Source of the DNA: Hyphomicrobium sp. MC1
GTDB lineage: Bacteria > Pseudomonadota > Alphaproteobacteria > Rhizobiales > Hyphomicrobiaceae
Assembly: GCF_000253295.1 (NCBI RefSeq)
Contig: NC_015717.1
Span: 3,782,001-3,846,000, forward strand
Length of the DNA: 64,000 bases
Direction of reading: 5' to 3'
Shown here: positions 36,128-44,430 of the stretch, piece by piece
Position numbering within the stretch: position 1 is the stretch's first letter
How the letters are laid out: every line of letters starts with the position of its first letter
Notes under the pieces: generated by a model
The model's input: only the letters and a program-made list of their open reading frames with translations
Database searches by the model: none
Told to the model about the DNA's origin: nothing
Position numbers and translations under genes: made by a program

Positions 36128-37377
36128 TCAAAAATTGATCAGTCCACCGAAGCTGACGAGGTCGAGGCCTTCGAGGTCGGATAGACTGGACACACCCGAC
36201 ACATCCGCATCGTAGTGCTGATATTTGACGTAGACCGTCATCGCTGCTGCGTCGATCTCCTGGGCTATGCCACCGCCGTAACGCTGGAACGAGCTCCCCG
36301 TGGCGCCAAGCGCCAGCGCAGCCGGTCCAAGCTGGTCATCGTATTCGGCATAATCGCCATAGACGATCGTCGCACCCAGCGGCGTCCAGTTCCGGCGAAT
36401 ACCCGACTTGATGTACCAGTGATGGCTGTCGGGTGCGGTCGCGCCGTTCACAAGCTTTGCGTCGTTGTTGTCCTCACGGCCGTACGCGCCGTGGAAGAAC
36501 AGACCCGTCGGCATATGCTCGATGTAGCCGCCGGCCTGGAAGTATTGACTGTCCTTCGAGGTCAAGACTGCCGTGCCGCTGATGCGCTCATCAGAGTTCT
36601 CAGAATAGCCGACGCCAAGGTTGACCTTGAAGTCGTTCCACTTGCCGGCATAGCGCGCTGCAAGTTCCCAGTCGTCGTCTTCGCCCCAACTCGCCGAGAC
36701 AGAGAAGCCGCCGAACACAGGTGAATCATAGCGCACCGCGTTCATCACGATGCCATCGCAATCGCCGCCGATCGGCGCATCCTGCGAATAACAATAAGAC
36801 AGCTGCCCCCACGTCATGTTGCCTGGTGCATAGCCGCCGCCCTTCTGGCGCAGCTTGAACTGCGGAAAGCCGTCGAAGAACGTGTAGTTGTCGATGACCT
36901 GCGTGCCGGATTTGTCCGTGAACATCGCCGCGCTTTTTGAAGCGTTCGCCTGACGGCCGACGCTCAAGCTGCCCAACTGGTCGCTCTTCAAATACCAGAA
37001 CGACATCTGGACATTGAGGCCTTGGTTGAAGTCCGCCGAGTTCTGGTTCATGGCGTCGCCGGTCGAGGCGTTGCGGCCAAACGGATTATCCGCAAGGTTC
37101 TGGATGCGAATCAGGTAGCCGGCGGTCCATCCAGGCAGGATCTGCGCCTTGCCGTTGAAGATCACATGCGTGGCCTGCGTCGGGCCGAGGCCGTGCAGGT
37201 AGACGTTGCTTTCAGCACCATCGTCCCACCAGGTCATCTCTTGAGCCACATAGCCTGAGATCGTCAGCGAGACCTTGCGGTTGCCTTTGCGCGCCGTCGT
37301 CGCTTCAAGCTCGGCAACGCGTTCTTCCAAATCCGCGCAGCAATCACCGCCAAGGTCGGCTGCCCGAGACGGGGTAG
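36128..37377 (-). repeat. 1250-bp repeat, copy 2 (porin mature-protein region)
   Basis: Counterpart of 23038-24287 with no difference seen by eye. The tract covers the stop codon to the TPSRA cleavage region. The signal-peptide codons upstream and the downstream flank are unrelated or diverged. Confidence 0.95.
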
Positions 37378-37579
37378 CCGCGGCGACACACGCTCCTGCG
37401 ATAACGGCAATGCAAAGAAGTTCGGTAGCTCGTTTCAATGATCGACTCCGCGTCCAGATTCCATGCTTCGATTTGTGTCTGGCGGCAGTGTCGATTATCC
37501 GCTCGTTGTCGAGAGGCAGTAGCGGGCGATCAACCGACTCTCGGCTATCGAGAGCGGTGATCTCTGTGATGGCGTTCAT
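36128..37579 (-). CDS. Outer-membrane porin (Porin_2 family), sigma-54-associated copy
   Basis: The ATG at 37579 follows a GGGGGG ribosome site 30 nt from the expected sigma-54 transcription start and gives 483 aa. That would put a 47-residue polar tail before the signal peptide (core IAVIAGACVAAATPSRA). A TTG at 37438, with an upstream GGAG as in the other porin, gives a normal 436-aa precursor. The mature barrel, ending GGLINF, is identical to that of the nitrate-operon porin. The gene sits downstream of the NifA-like activator on the same strand and has its own -24/-12 promoter. It probably admits the substrate of the adjacent ABC system. Confidence 0.85.
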   Translation of the reverse strand: MNAITEITALDSRESVDRPLLPLDNERIIDTAARHKSKHGIWTRSRSLKRATELLCIAVIAGACVAAATPSRAADLGGDCCADLEERVAELEATTARKGNRKVSLTISGYVAQEMTWWDDGAESNVYLHGLGPTQATHVIFNGKAQILPGWTAGYLIRIQNLADNPFGRNASTGDAMNQNSADFNQGLNVQMSFWYLKSDQLGSLSVGRQANASKSAAMFTDKSGTQVIDNYTFFDGFPQFKLRQKGGGYAPGNMTWGQLSYCYSQDAPIGGDCDGIVMNAVRYDSPVFGGFSVSASWGEDDDWELAARYAGKWNDFKVNLGVGYSENSDERISGTAVLTSKDSQYFQAGGYIEHMPTGLFFHGAYGREDNNDAKLVNGATAPDSHHWYIKSGIRRNWTPLGATIVYGDYAEYDDQLGPAALALGATGSSFQRYGGGIAQEIDAAAMTVYVKYQHYDADVSGVSSLSDLEGLDLVSFGGLINF

Positions 37580-37620
37580 GCTGTACCCCCCGGTTCATCC
37601 GTCGCCTGAGAGAGGGAGGT

Positions 37621-37636
37621 TGCAATCGATGTGCCA
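37621..37636 (-). promoter_or_regulatory. Sigma-54 promoter of the second porin
   Basis: On the minus strand: TGGCAC-ATCGA-TTGCA, a perfect match to the -24/-12 consensus (TGGCAC-N5-TTGCA). It lies about 42 nt upstream of the porin ATG at 37579. GTCGAC palindromes lie about 95-120 nt further upstream. Confidence 0.85.
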
Positions 37637-37729
37637 ATTTTGGCCGAAGTGGCGGCAGCTTGTAATGCCTGAATTCAGGCGCTTATCAGTGAGCTTTTCG
37701 CGATGGCCGGCATTGTCTGCAAGACAAAG

Positions 37730-37756
37730 TGTCGACAATGTCAAAGTTTGTCGACT
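37730..37756. promoter_or_regulatory. GTCGAC upstream activator sites, porin promoter
   Basis: TGTCGACA at 37730-37737 and TGTCGACT at 37749-37756, spaced 19 nt. The same octamer family recurs at 40933-40950 and 41029-41045 between two other sigma-54 promoters. These are the likely binding sites of the NifA-like activator. Confidence 0.65.
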
Positions 37757-39459
37757 TAGAATTTCGTGCCTTCGGCCTTGAACTTGCGAAGCCGATACGA
37801 GAACTGTCGCTCCGTCAAACCGAGCCGTTGCGCGGCTCGCGATTTGTTACCCCCGGAGAATTCGAGCGCCCGTTTCAGATCGTCTGGTCCGTGCGACGCA
37901 GCCGGAAGATAGGGGCGAACGGGCATCACGGATGACATCGGTTGCCGCGTCTGATGGCGCTCGCTCGGCGGACTGATATCGAAGACGCGATCGGTCAACA
38001 AGGCGGAAACCTCGACACGTCCGAGAACTGGTGCGCTCGCGAGAAGAACGAGACGTTCGATGAAATTCGACAGTTGACGGACATTTCCCGGCCACGGCTG
38101 TTCGACGAGATAATGCATCGCGTCGGCGGTCAACGCGACCTCCCGCTTGTTCGCGACGTTCGCGCGGCTCAAAAAATGACGGACGAGTTCGGGAATATCG
38201 GACTGACGCTGCGCGAGCGACGGTAGAAGAATAGGAATGACGTTAAGACGGTAATAAAGGTCCTCGCGAAAGTCGCCGCTCTCCACCGCTCCGGCAAGAT
38301 CGCGATTGGTGGCCGCCACCACGCGCATGTTGACCTTGATCTCCCGCTTACCGCCCAAGCGGACGACTGTTCCCTCTTGCAGCGTACGCAGCAACTTAGT
38401 CTGCATGAGCAGCGGCATCTCGCCGATCTCATCGAGAAAGATCGTGCCGCCGTTGGCTTGCTCGAACCAACCCATGCGGGCTTCGCTCGCGCCGGTAAAG
38501 GCGCCGCGCTCGTGCCCGAAAAGCTCCGATTCAAACAGTGTTTCGGGAATGGCTGCGCAATTGACTTTGATAAACGGCTTGTCTTTTCGCGGCCCGGCGA
38601 CGTGTAGCGCGTGGGCGAAAAGCTCTTTTCCGGTTCCTGACTCGCCAAGCAGCAAAACGCTCGCGGTGGCGTCCGCGACCTGCTCGATCTGCGAGATCGC
38701 GCGCAGCAGTGCCGGCGAGCGTCCAACAATGCCGTAATGTGTTGCCTTGTCGCCGGCCGGTGCCGACGCTGCATCGCGCGCCTCGATGGCCCGCATCCGC
38801 CGATCAATGCGATCGTTGAGCGTTAGAAATTGACCGAGGATCGCAGAGAGAATTTTAAGAATGCGAACATCGTCCTGCAGCGGACGATCCCTATGGCGTA
38901 TCCTGTGACAGGCGAGCGCACCGACGGTGCGGTCCTCGACGCGGATCGGGCAGGCAAAGAACGAGACGACGCCTTCCGGCAACTTGCTGCGTTCGACCGC
39001 GCGGCCAAGAAAGCTTGGGTCTTTATCAATATCCTGGACGATAATGAGTTGGCCGGTCTGAATGACGTAACCCGTGACGCCTTCGCCGAGTGCATATCGG
39101 CCGCGCGCAGCTTCTGCGGACGTCAACCCGTAGTAATAAGCGATGCGGTAGATGTCTTCGTCAGGCGACTTCAGCACGATGCGGCCGCGGTTCAGCCCAA
39201 GCATCTCCGAAAGCAGGTGCAGCACCCCGCGCGCAACCTGATCGAAGTAGAGCCCCTTCCCGATCAGGTTCGCGACTTCCTGAATCAGATAAAGCTCCTG
39301 AGCCCGCCAGAAATTGCTGCTCTCGCGTTGTGATTTCTTCTCGCTCGCCGTCATAACGCTTTCGATTGCATCTCCGGACCTTTCATAACGCGAAATCGCC
39401 CGCGCCGACGATGCGGCGCGGGCGTCCAGTGCCGAAAGATCGCGGATCGAGCGTTTCAC
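37756..39459 (-). CDS. Sigma-54-dependent transcriptional activator, NifA-like (GAF-AAA-Fis)
   Basis: The GTG at 39459 overlaps the stop of the binding-protein gene by GTGA (567 aa); an ATG at 39354 is the alternative. A GAF sensor domain (about 60-205) precedes the AAA+ domain, with Walker A GESGTGKE and the sigma-54 contact loop GAFTGA. A Fis-type HTH ends the protein (NKSRAAQRLGLTERQFSYRLRKF). By overlap it is co-transcribed with the binding protein from the sigma-54 promoter at 40833, so it probably activates its own synthesis. Predicted targets are the porin, the binding-protein operon and the cyanase operon. The GAF ligand is unknown. Confidence 0.92.
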   Translation of the reverse strand: MKRSIRDLSALDARAASSARAISRYERSGDAIESVMTASEKKSQRESSNFWRAQELYLIQEVANLIGKGLYFDQVARGVLHLLSEMLGLNRGRIVLKSPDEDIYRIAYYYGLTSAEAARGRYALGEGVTGYVIQTGQLIIVQDIDKDPSFLGRAVERSKLPEGVVSFFACPIRVEDRTVGALACHRIRHRDRPLQDDVRILKILSAILGQFLTLNDRIDRRMRAIEARDAASAPAGDKATHYGIVGRSPALLRAISQIEQVADATASVLLLGESGTGKELFAHALHVAGPRKDKPFIKVNCAAIPETLFESELFGHERGAFTGASEARMGWFEQANGGTIFLDEIGEMPLLMQTKLLRTLQEGTVVRLGGKREIKVNMRVVAATNRDLAGAVESGDFREDLYYRLNVIPILLPSLAQRQSDIPELVRHFLSRANVANKREVALTADAMHYLVEQPWPGNVRQLSNFIERLVLLASAPVLGRVEVSALLTDRVFDISPPSERHQTRQPMSSVMPVRPYLPAASHGPDDLKRALEFSGGNKSRAAQRLGLTERQFSYRLRKFKAEGTKF

Positions 39460-40799
39460 CCGGCGCGACTTATTGCAAAGGACTTCAGATATTCGTCCGG
39501 CTTGGCGGGATCGAACAGCTTGCCCATGACACTGAACGTCTTTGTCGTTGCTTGTGGCGGCGTCAAACCTGCTTGTTTCATGGCCTTCGCCGCATCGGTC
39601 ACAAGGTAGACCTCGCGCGCGACCGATTGATAGTCAACATCGCCCTTGATCTGGCCCCAGCGCTTCATCTGTGTCAGCGTCCAGACGGCGAAACTTTCGT
39701 AAGGGAACGGATCGAATGCGATGCGAGCCGGGTCCTTTTTAACGCCGCCGAGACCATCAGCGTAAGTCCCAGTCAATACCTGCTCGACCACAGTCAGCGG
39801 CTGATTTAAATAGTTCGTTGGTGCGATGGCCGCAGCGATCTCCTTGCGATTTTCCGCCTTCTGCGCATACGCCGTCGCCTCCATGATGGCGCGCAGCAAC
39901 GCTGCGGACGTGTTCGGCGTCTCAGCGATCATCTTGCGCGACAGCGAGAAGCTGCAACAGGGGTGACCGTCCCATATCTCTTTGGAGAGAATGTGGATGA
40001 AGCCTACGCCGTCGTATACGGCGCGCTGGACGAGGTTATCTGGTGCCAGGAAGCCGTCGATGTTGTTGGCGCGCAGGTTGGCGACCATTTCCGGTGGCGG
40101 CACCAAACGAAGCTGCACGTCGGTATCGGGATCGATGCCGTGCTCCGCCAGATAGTAGCGCAGCAGATAGTTATGATTTGAGAAATCGTAGGGTATTGCG
40201 AACTTGAAGCCCTTCCAGTTCTTCGGATCGCGATTGTTCTTGTGCTTGTTGGCCAAACAAATGGCCTGACCATTGATGTTCTCGATTGCGGGCGAAACGA
40301 ACGGTGCTTTCGTCGATCCGAGCCCGAGTGAGATCGCGAGCGGCATCGGCGCCAGCATATGCGCCGCGTCATATTCGCCGTTGATCGTCTTATCGCGGAC
40401 GATCGCCCAACCCGGCGTCTTCATGAGCTGCACGTTGAGCTTCTGTTTGGTGTAATAGCCCATCGGCGCGGCCATGATGATCGGCGTTGCGCAGGTGATC
40501 GGAAGAAATCCGATCTTGAGGTCGGTCTTTTCCGGCTTGCCGGTTTCTTCCAGCGCTTCGGCCGCGGCCTTGACCGGAAAGAGATGATTGAGTGCGGCCG
40601 CAGCCGTTGTCGCGCCGACAGCCTTCAGGAAGTTGCGCCGCTCCAGTGGATTGGGAAACACAGCTCTGAAAAGTGCGCGCTCAGTCGTTCGCTCAAGGGC
40701 GCTGGCTTGGCCCGATGTCGCAATGTCATGCGCGGCTTGATCGTCGTGCCCCCCGCACGAACATCCGCTTCGACCGCCTGGCACTTTGTCTTTATCCAT
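39456..40799 (-). CDS. Tat-exported NrtA/CmpA/CynA-type ABC binding protein
   Basis: The ATG at 40799 has a GGGGTG ribosome site and lies about 23 nt from the expected sigma-54 start; 447 aa. An unusual N-terminal region of about 50 residues with a GCSCGGHDDQ segment precedes a twin-arginine signal (ERRNFLKAVGATTAAAALN). The body is an NrtA-type binding protein (AAHMLAPMPLAISLGL, FSNHNYLLRYYLAEHGIDP). It is divergent from a permease, ATPase and cyanase, so cyanate (CynA role) is a reasonable ligand, with nitrate, bicarbonate or another small compound as alternatives. The Cys-rich tail could bind a metal; that is speculative. Confidence 0.85.
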   Translation of the reverse strand: MDKDKVPGGRSGCSCGGHDDQAAHDIATSGQASALERTTERALFRAVFPNPLERRNFLKAVGATTAAAALNHLFPVKAAAEALEETGKPEKTDLKIGFLPITCATPIIMAAPMGYYTKQKLNVQLMKTPGWAIVRDKTINGEYDAAHMLAPMPLAISLGLGSTKAPFVSPAIENINGQAICLANKHKNNRDPKNWKGFKFAIPYDFSNHNYLLRYYLAEHGIDPDTDVQLRLVPPPEMVANLRANNIDGFLAPDNLVQRAVYDGVGFIHILSKEIWDGHPCCSFSLSRKMIAETPNTSAALLRAIMEATAYAQKAENRKEIAAAIAPTNYLNQPLTVVEQVLTGTYADGLGGVKKDPARIAFDPFPYESFAVWTLTQMKRWGQIKGDVDYQSVAREVYLVTDAAKAMKQAGLTPPQATTKTFSVMGKLFDPAKPDEYLKSFAISRAG

Positions 40800-40832
40800 A
40801 TTGCACCCCAGTTGTTGCATGGATCGGCGCTT

Positions 40833-40848
40833 CGCAACAGCTGTGCCA
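40833..40848 (-). promoter_or_regulatory. Sigma-54 promoter of the binding-protein/activator operon
   Basis: On the minus strand: TGGCAC-AGCTG-TTGCG, with invariant GG and GC correctly spaced. It lies about 34 nt upstream of the binding-protein ATG at 40799. Confidence 0.82.
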
Positions 40849-40932
40849 AGGCCTGGAGTTTTGAAATAGACGCGCAGAATCAATTGACTAGGTGAGGGCG
40901 ACGCTGTGACCGGGTAGCCAGCCCCTGCCTCT

Positions 40933-41045
40933 TGTCGACCTTCGTCGACATTTTGTCAGCGCCTTGGCCATGGCTGGGGGCAGCCATCTAGAACTCCTCT
41001 CGCATGCCAATCCGCCAAGCAAAAAGACCGTCGACATTGTCGACA
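40933..41045. promoter_or_regulatory. Shared GTCGAC activator sites between divergent sigma-54 promoters
   Basis: Two pairs: TGTCGACC (40933-40940) with CGTCGACA (40943-40950), and CGTCGACA (41029-41036) with TGTCGACA (41038-41045). They sit midway between the minus-strand promoter at 40833 and the plus-strand promoter at 41157, at 85-225 nt from each, a usual distance for enhancer sites. Activator binding is inferred. Confidence 0.65.
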
Positions 41046-41156
41046 AATTGTTGGCGAGAGAGGCGCATTTGAAATGCGCCAGATATGGCGCCACAGTCAA
41101 GCTAACAAATTGAATATGTTTATGAATTTTTAGTTGTGTACGATTACTTGCGGTCT

Positions 41157-41171
41157 TGGCACGTGGCTTGC
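41157..41171 (+). promoter_or_regulatory. Sigma-54 promoter of the osmC-to-cynS operon
   Basis: TGGCAC-GTGGC-TTGC matches the -24/-12 consensus fully. Transcription would start near 41183, 47 nt before the OsmC ATG. Confidence 0.85.
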
Positions 41172-41229
41172 GGATATCCCCTCGAAGGCGACGGAAAGAC
41201 CGTCAATCCACGAGAACCGAGGAAACAGC

Positions 41230-41781
41230 ATGACCGCCTCTGCCCAGACCAAGACCATCGAAACCTATCTTCGGCCGATCGACCGCGACGGCCTGATGGC
41301 ATTCGCCGAAAAGGGCCGTAACAACCCCGGCTCCCGCGGCACCAATGTCGTCAAGACGGTGTGCGAAGGCCAATACCGCACGCTCAGCTATGTCGGCGAC
41401 CACACGCCAGTCGTCGTCGACGAGCCTCTGCATCTCTTCGGTCAGAACACCGCTCCAGCTCCGGGCGAGATCGTGCTCTCAGCGCTTGGCGGCTGCCTTG
41501 CCGTCGGCATCACGGCCGTCGCGACCTGGAAGAACGTGCGGCTGTCGAAACTTGAGCTGAAACTTGAAGGCGACATCGGGAACCCTGCCGCATGGGGTGC
41601 AGGCGGTGCCGAGCGTGAACCGTCGCAGATGGGCTTCCAAGAGATCCGCGTCACGGTCGACGTCGAGGGCGACGCCAGCCGCGAAGAGCTCGCGGAAATC
41701 GTGCGTCACGCGAACTATTTCTCGCCGGTCGCCAACACGATGCGCAACCCGATCCCGTTCAAGATCGCAGTCGCCGACTGA
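41230..41781 (+). CDS. OsmC/Ohr-family protein
   Basis: The ATG at 41230 has a GAGGAAA ribosome site and gives 183 aa. The OsmC fold is recognised by LSALGGCLAVGI, with the conserved Cys, and a second Cys in KTVCEGQ. OsmC proteins are thiol peroxidases or act on reactive sulfur and other electrophiles. It is the first gene of the sigma-54 operon that ends in cyanase, so it may handle a reactive by-product of the flavoprotein genes that follow. This role is inferred. Confidence 0.88.
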   Translation: MTASAQTKTIETYLRPIDRDGLMAFAEKGRNNPGSRGTNVVKTVCEGQYRTLSYVGDHTPVVVDEPLHLFGQNTAPAPGEIVLSALGGCLAVGITAVATWKNVRLSKLELKLEGDIGNPAAWGAGGAEREPSQMGFQEIRVTVDVEGDASREELAEIVRHANYFSPVANTMRNPIPFKIAVAD

Positions 41782-41841
41782 TTGCCGATGAAGAGACCGG
41801 TGGCCCGGTCTCTTCCCCATTTCCTCAGCGGGAGTTCCACC

Positions 41842-43017
41842 ATGCAGACTGTCCTCGCGTTAAAAAAGAACGCGCCGAGCGGCGATGCAGCTCCACCCGT
41901 AAGTGCGCGGCCAGACGACGAGATTCTGTCGCGCACGCGCACGATTGCCGAAGGCCCTTTGCGCGACCAGGCCAACGCCATCGACAAAGGACGCTATCCT
42001 CTCGACATGATGCGCGCCTTGGGCGAGGCCGGAGCTTTTTCGGCGCACCTCAAAAGCGGCGGTGAGCGCTTCGGCGTCGCCATCGAGGCGATGCGGACCG
42101 TCAGCAAGTCGTGCGGCTCGACCGGCTTTCTGACGTGGTGTCACGACGTATTTGGTCTCTATCTCGATCAGTCGCCGAACCGATCGCTAGCCGACCGAAT
42201 GCTTTCCGCCCACGCGATGGGCGAGACCTTCGGTGGCACCGGCCTGTCGAACCCCATGAAGGCCTTCGCCGGGATCGAGCCAATGGCGCTGAAGGCCGTG
42301 CGTGCTCCTGGTGGATATCGCGTTTCGGGCACGCTGCCGTGGGTCAGCCATATCGGGCGCGGCCAATATTTTGGCGCGATCGCGCAAGTCTTCGATGGTT
42401 TTGGTGCCCCATTGCACGAGATCATGTTCGTGCTCCGCTGCGACGAGCCCGTCGAGTTGCGGGAGTGCCCGGCATTTTCGGGTATGGAAGGCACGAGCAC
42501 GTGGAGTGTGCGACTGACGGACGTCTTCATCGACGAGTCGGATTTGATTGCCGATCCCGCGCGCCCGTTTATCGGACAGATTCAAGGGGCGTTCATTCTT
42601 CTGCAGTTCGGGATGGGACTCGGCGTCATTGACGGCGCGATCGAGTCGATGCTGGACGTCGAAGGCGTGCTTGGTCACGTCAATCAGTATCTTGCCGATC
42701 GTCCGGCAGACATAGTAGCGGAGTTTCAAGAGCTTTCGACCCGCGCATCGAAGCTTATCGAAACCCCATTCGAACGATCGAAAGACTTTCTTCTGGATGT
42801 CATCGACGTCCGCGCGCAAGCAGCGGAGCTGGCGTTGCGGGCGACGCAGTCGGCGCTGATGCATCAGGGCGCGCGCGGCTATCTGATGTCGGCCGCGCCT
42901 CAGCGCCGCATCCGGGAAGCGCATTTCGTTGCTATCGTCACCCCAGCGATCAAGCATCTGAGGCGCGAGATGGAACGCCTGTCGAAAGACGTGCAGCCAA
43001 CGGAAGCGCAACCATGA
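41842..43017 (+). CDS. Acyl-CoA dehydrogenase-fold flavoprotein (SfnC/DszC-like)
   Basis: The ATG at 41842 (ribosome site GGGAG) gives 391 aa. The acyl-CoA dehydrogenase fold is visible: an N-terminal helical domain, a middle domain (GETFGGTGLSNPMK, GYRVSGTLPWVSHIG) and a C-terminal helical bundle (ALRATQSALMHQGARGYL). The C-terminal motif and the neighbours suit the branch that includes reduced-flavin monooxygenases such as SfnC and DszC rather than fatty-acid oxidation. It overlaps the rubredoxin-FAD oxidoreductase gene by ATGA, so that protein may be its electron donor. The substrate is unknown. Confidence 0.8.
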   Translation: MQTVLALKKNAPSGDAAPPVSARPDDEILSRTRTIAEGPLRDQANAIDKGRYPLDMMRALGEAGAFSAHLKSGGERFGVAIEAMRTVSKSCGSTGFLTWCHDVFGLYLDQSPNRSLADRMLSAHAMGETFGGTGLSNPMKAFAGIEPMALKAVRAPGGYRVSGTLPWVSHIGRGQYFGAIAQVFDGFGAPLHEIMFVLRCDEPVELRECPAFSGMEGTSTWSVRLTDVFIDESDLIADPARPFIGQIQGAFILLQFGMGLGVIDGAIESMLDVEGVLGHVNQYLADRPADIVAEFQELSTRASKLIETPFERSKDFLLDVIDVRAQAAELALRATQSALMHQGARGYLMSAAPQRRIREAHFVAIVTPAIKHLRREMERLSKDVQPTEAQP

Positions 43018-44360
43018 CCACCAAAACACGATCGATCGAACCAACCGACGGCCGCGGGCCGTGGAAGCGTTTCATCTGCCGCGTCTGTGGATTGATTTAC
43101 GACGAAGCCGAGGGCGACATCGACAGCGGACTTCCGCCGGGCACGCGTTTCGAGGACATTCCAGACGATTGGGAATGCCCGATCTGTAACGTCACCAAGG
43201 TTGATTTCGATCCCTACGTGCCGCGTGCGATTACGGATATGCCCGCATCGACTGCGGTGCGGTCGCGCGAAACAGGCGTCGTCATCGTCGGCGCGGGTGC
43301 TGCCGGATGGGCAGCGGCGGAAGCCATTCGCGCCCACGACGGCACGCTTCCGATTACCGTCGTTACCGGCTGCAGCGGGGATGTCTATTATAAGCCTGAG
43401 CTTTCAATTGCATTGACGCGTGGTGCGACGCCCGAAAGCCTGACGCGAGAAACCGGCAGCGAGGCAGCCGCGCGCCTTGGCGTTCAGTTGCTGCCGCAGA
43501 CCTATGCAGTCGGTCTGTCGCCAAATCTCGGAATGCTGCGGACCACGCGCGGCACGCTGCGTTTTACCGATCTCATTCTCGCGCAAGGAGCGCGCTCGGC
43601 AGCGCCCGATTGCTTGCCGCCGGAGCTCGTTTGGCGCATCAACGATCTTACCGCGTGGAGCGGCCTTTATCGCGCGCTCTCCACCGGTCCTCAACGTGTC
43701 GTCATCGTTGGCGCTGGAATGGTTGGATGCGAATTGGCCGAAGATCTTGCGCGTGCAGGCCATCACGTCACGCTCTTGGCGCCGGACAATCTGCCAATGC
43801 GGCCCTTTTTACCGGTGCCCGCTGCCTCGCGGCTTGCCGCTGGGCTTAAAAGCGTCGGCGTGACGTTCCTGGGCGAACAGACTGTAAAACGCGTCGCACG
43901 AAGTACCCACGGTAAACTGCTCGTTGCGACCATGAAGGGCGACACGATCGCAGCCGACCATGTCGTCGCCGCTACCGGCTTGGCAACGGAGCAGCGGCTA
44001 TCGCGCAGCGGCGGCATTGCATTCGACCGCGGCGTCATCGTCGATCCGAAAACGATGAGAACGAGCGCTGCGCACGTCTACGCGCTCGGAGACTGCGTGA
44101 CCATCGGCGGCGCGCCATGCCGCTATATCGAGCCGATCCGCGGCCAGGCGGAGGCAATTGCCAAAGCTATCCTTGGACATGAGCACGAGGGCTACGTTCA
44201 TAAAACGCCGACCGTTCGCCTGAAGACGCGATCGACGCCGATCGTGCTTGAAGGATGGATCTCGGCCCATGGCGAGTGGCGCATCCTGCGCGATGACGCA
44301 AGTGCGCTGATCATGGAACAATGGGTCGGAAGCGAACGCGTCGCCAAGCTCGCCGCATGA
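43014..44360 (+). CDS. Rubredoxin domain fused to FAD/NAD(P)H oxidoreductase
   Basis: A 448-aa fusion. Residues 18-70 form a rubredoxin with both iron ligand pairs (CRVCGLIYD and CPICNVTK). The rest is a pyridine nucleotide-disulfide type reductase (VVIVGAGAAGWAAAEAI, VVIVGAGMVGCELAEDLARAG, VYALGDC), i.e. a rubredoxin reductase joined to its own rubredoxin. It would carry electrons from NAD(P)H to a partner, most likely the acyl-CoA-dehydrogenase-like protein whose gene it overlaps. Cytoplasmic. Confidence 0.9.
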   Translation: MTTKTRSIEPTDGRGPWKRFICRVCGLIYDEAEGDIDSGLPPGTRFEDIPDDWECPICNVTKVDFDPYVPRAITDMPASTAVRSRETGVVIVGAGAAGWAAAEAIRAHDGTLPITVVTGCSGDVYYKPELSIALTRGATPESLTRETGSEAAARLGVQLLPQTYAVGLSPNLGMLRTTRGTLRFTDLILAQGARSAAPDCLPPELVWRINDLTAWSGLYRALSTGPQRVVIVGAGMVGCELAEDLARAGHHVTLLAPDNLPMRPFLPVPAASRLAAGLKSVGVTFLGEQTVKRVARSTHGKLLVATMKGDTIAADHVVAATGLATEQRLSRSGGIAFDRGVIVDPKTMRTSAAHVYALGDCVTIGGAPCRYIEPIRGQAEAIAKAILGHEHEGYVHKTPTVRLKTRSTPIVLEGWISAHGEWRILRDDASALIMEQWVGSERVAKLAA

Positions 44361-44430
44361 CGTTGCCGCTCACCGTAGACACGCAATCTCCCGCTAATGC
44401 TGCGCGGGAACTCCCACGGAGACTTTGAAG

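Noticed and set aside
39456..40799. Calling the Tat-exported binding protein a nitrate-binding NrtA
   Set aside because: The family covers nitrate, cyanate and bicarbonate; linkage to cynS and not to the nitrate operon makes a nitrate label unsafe.
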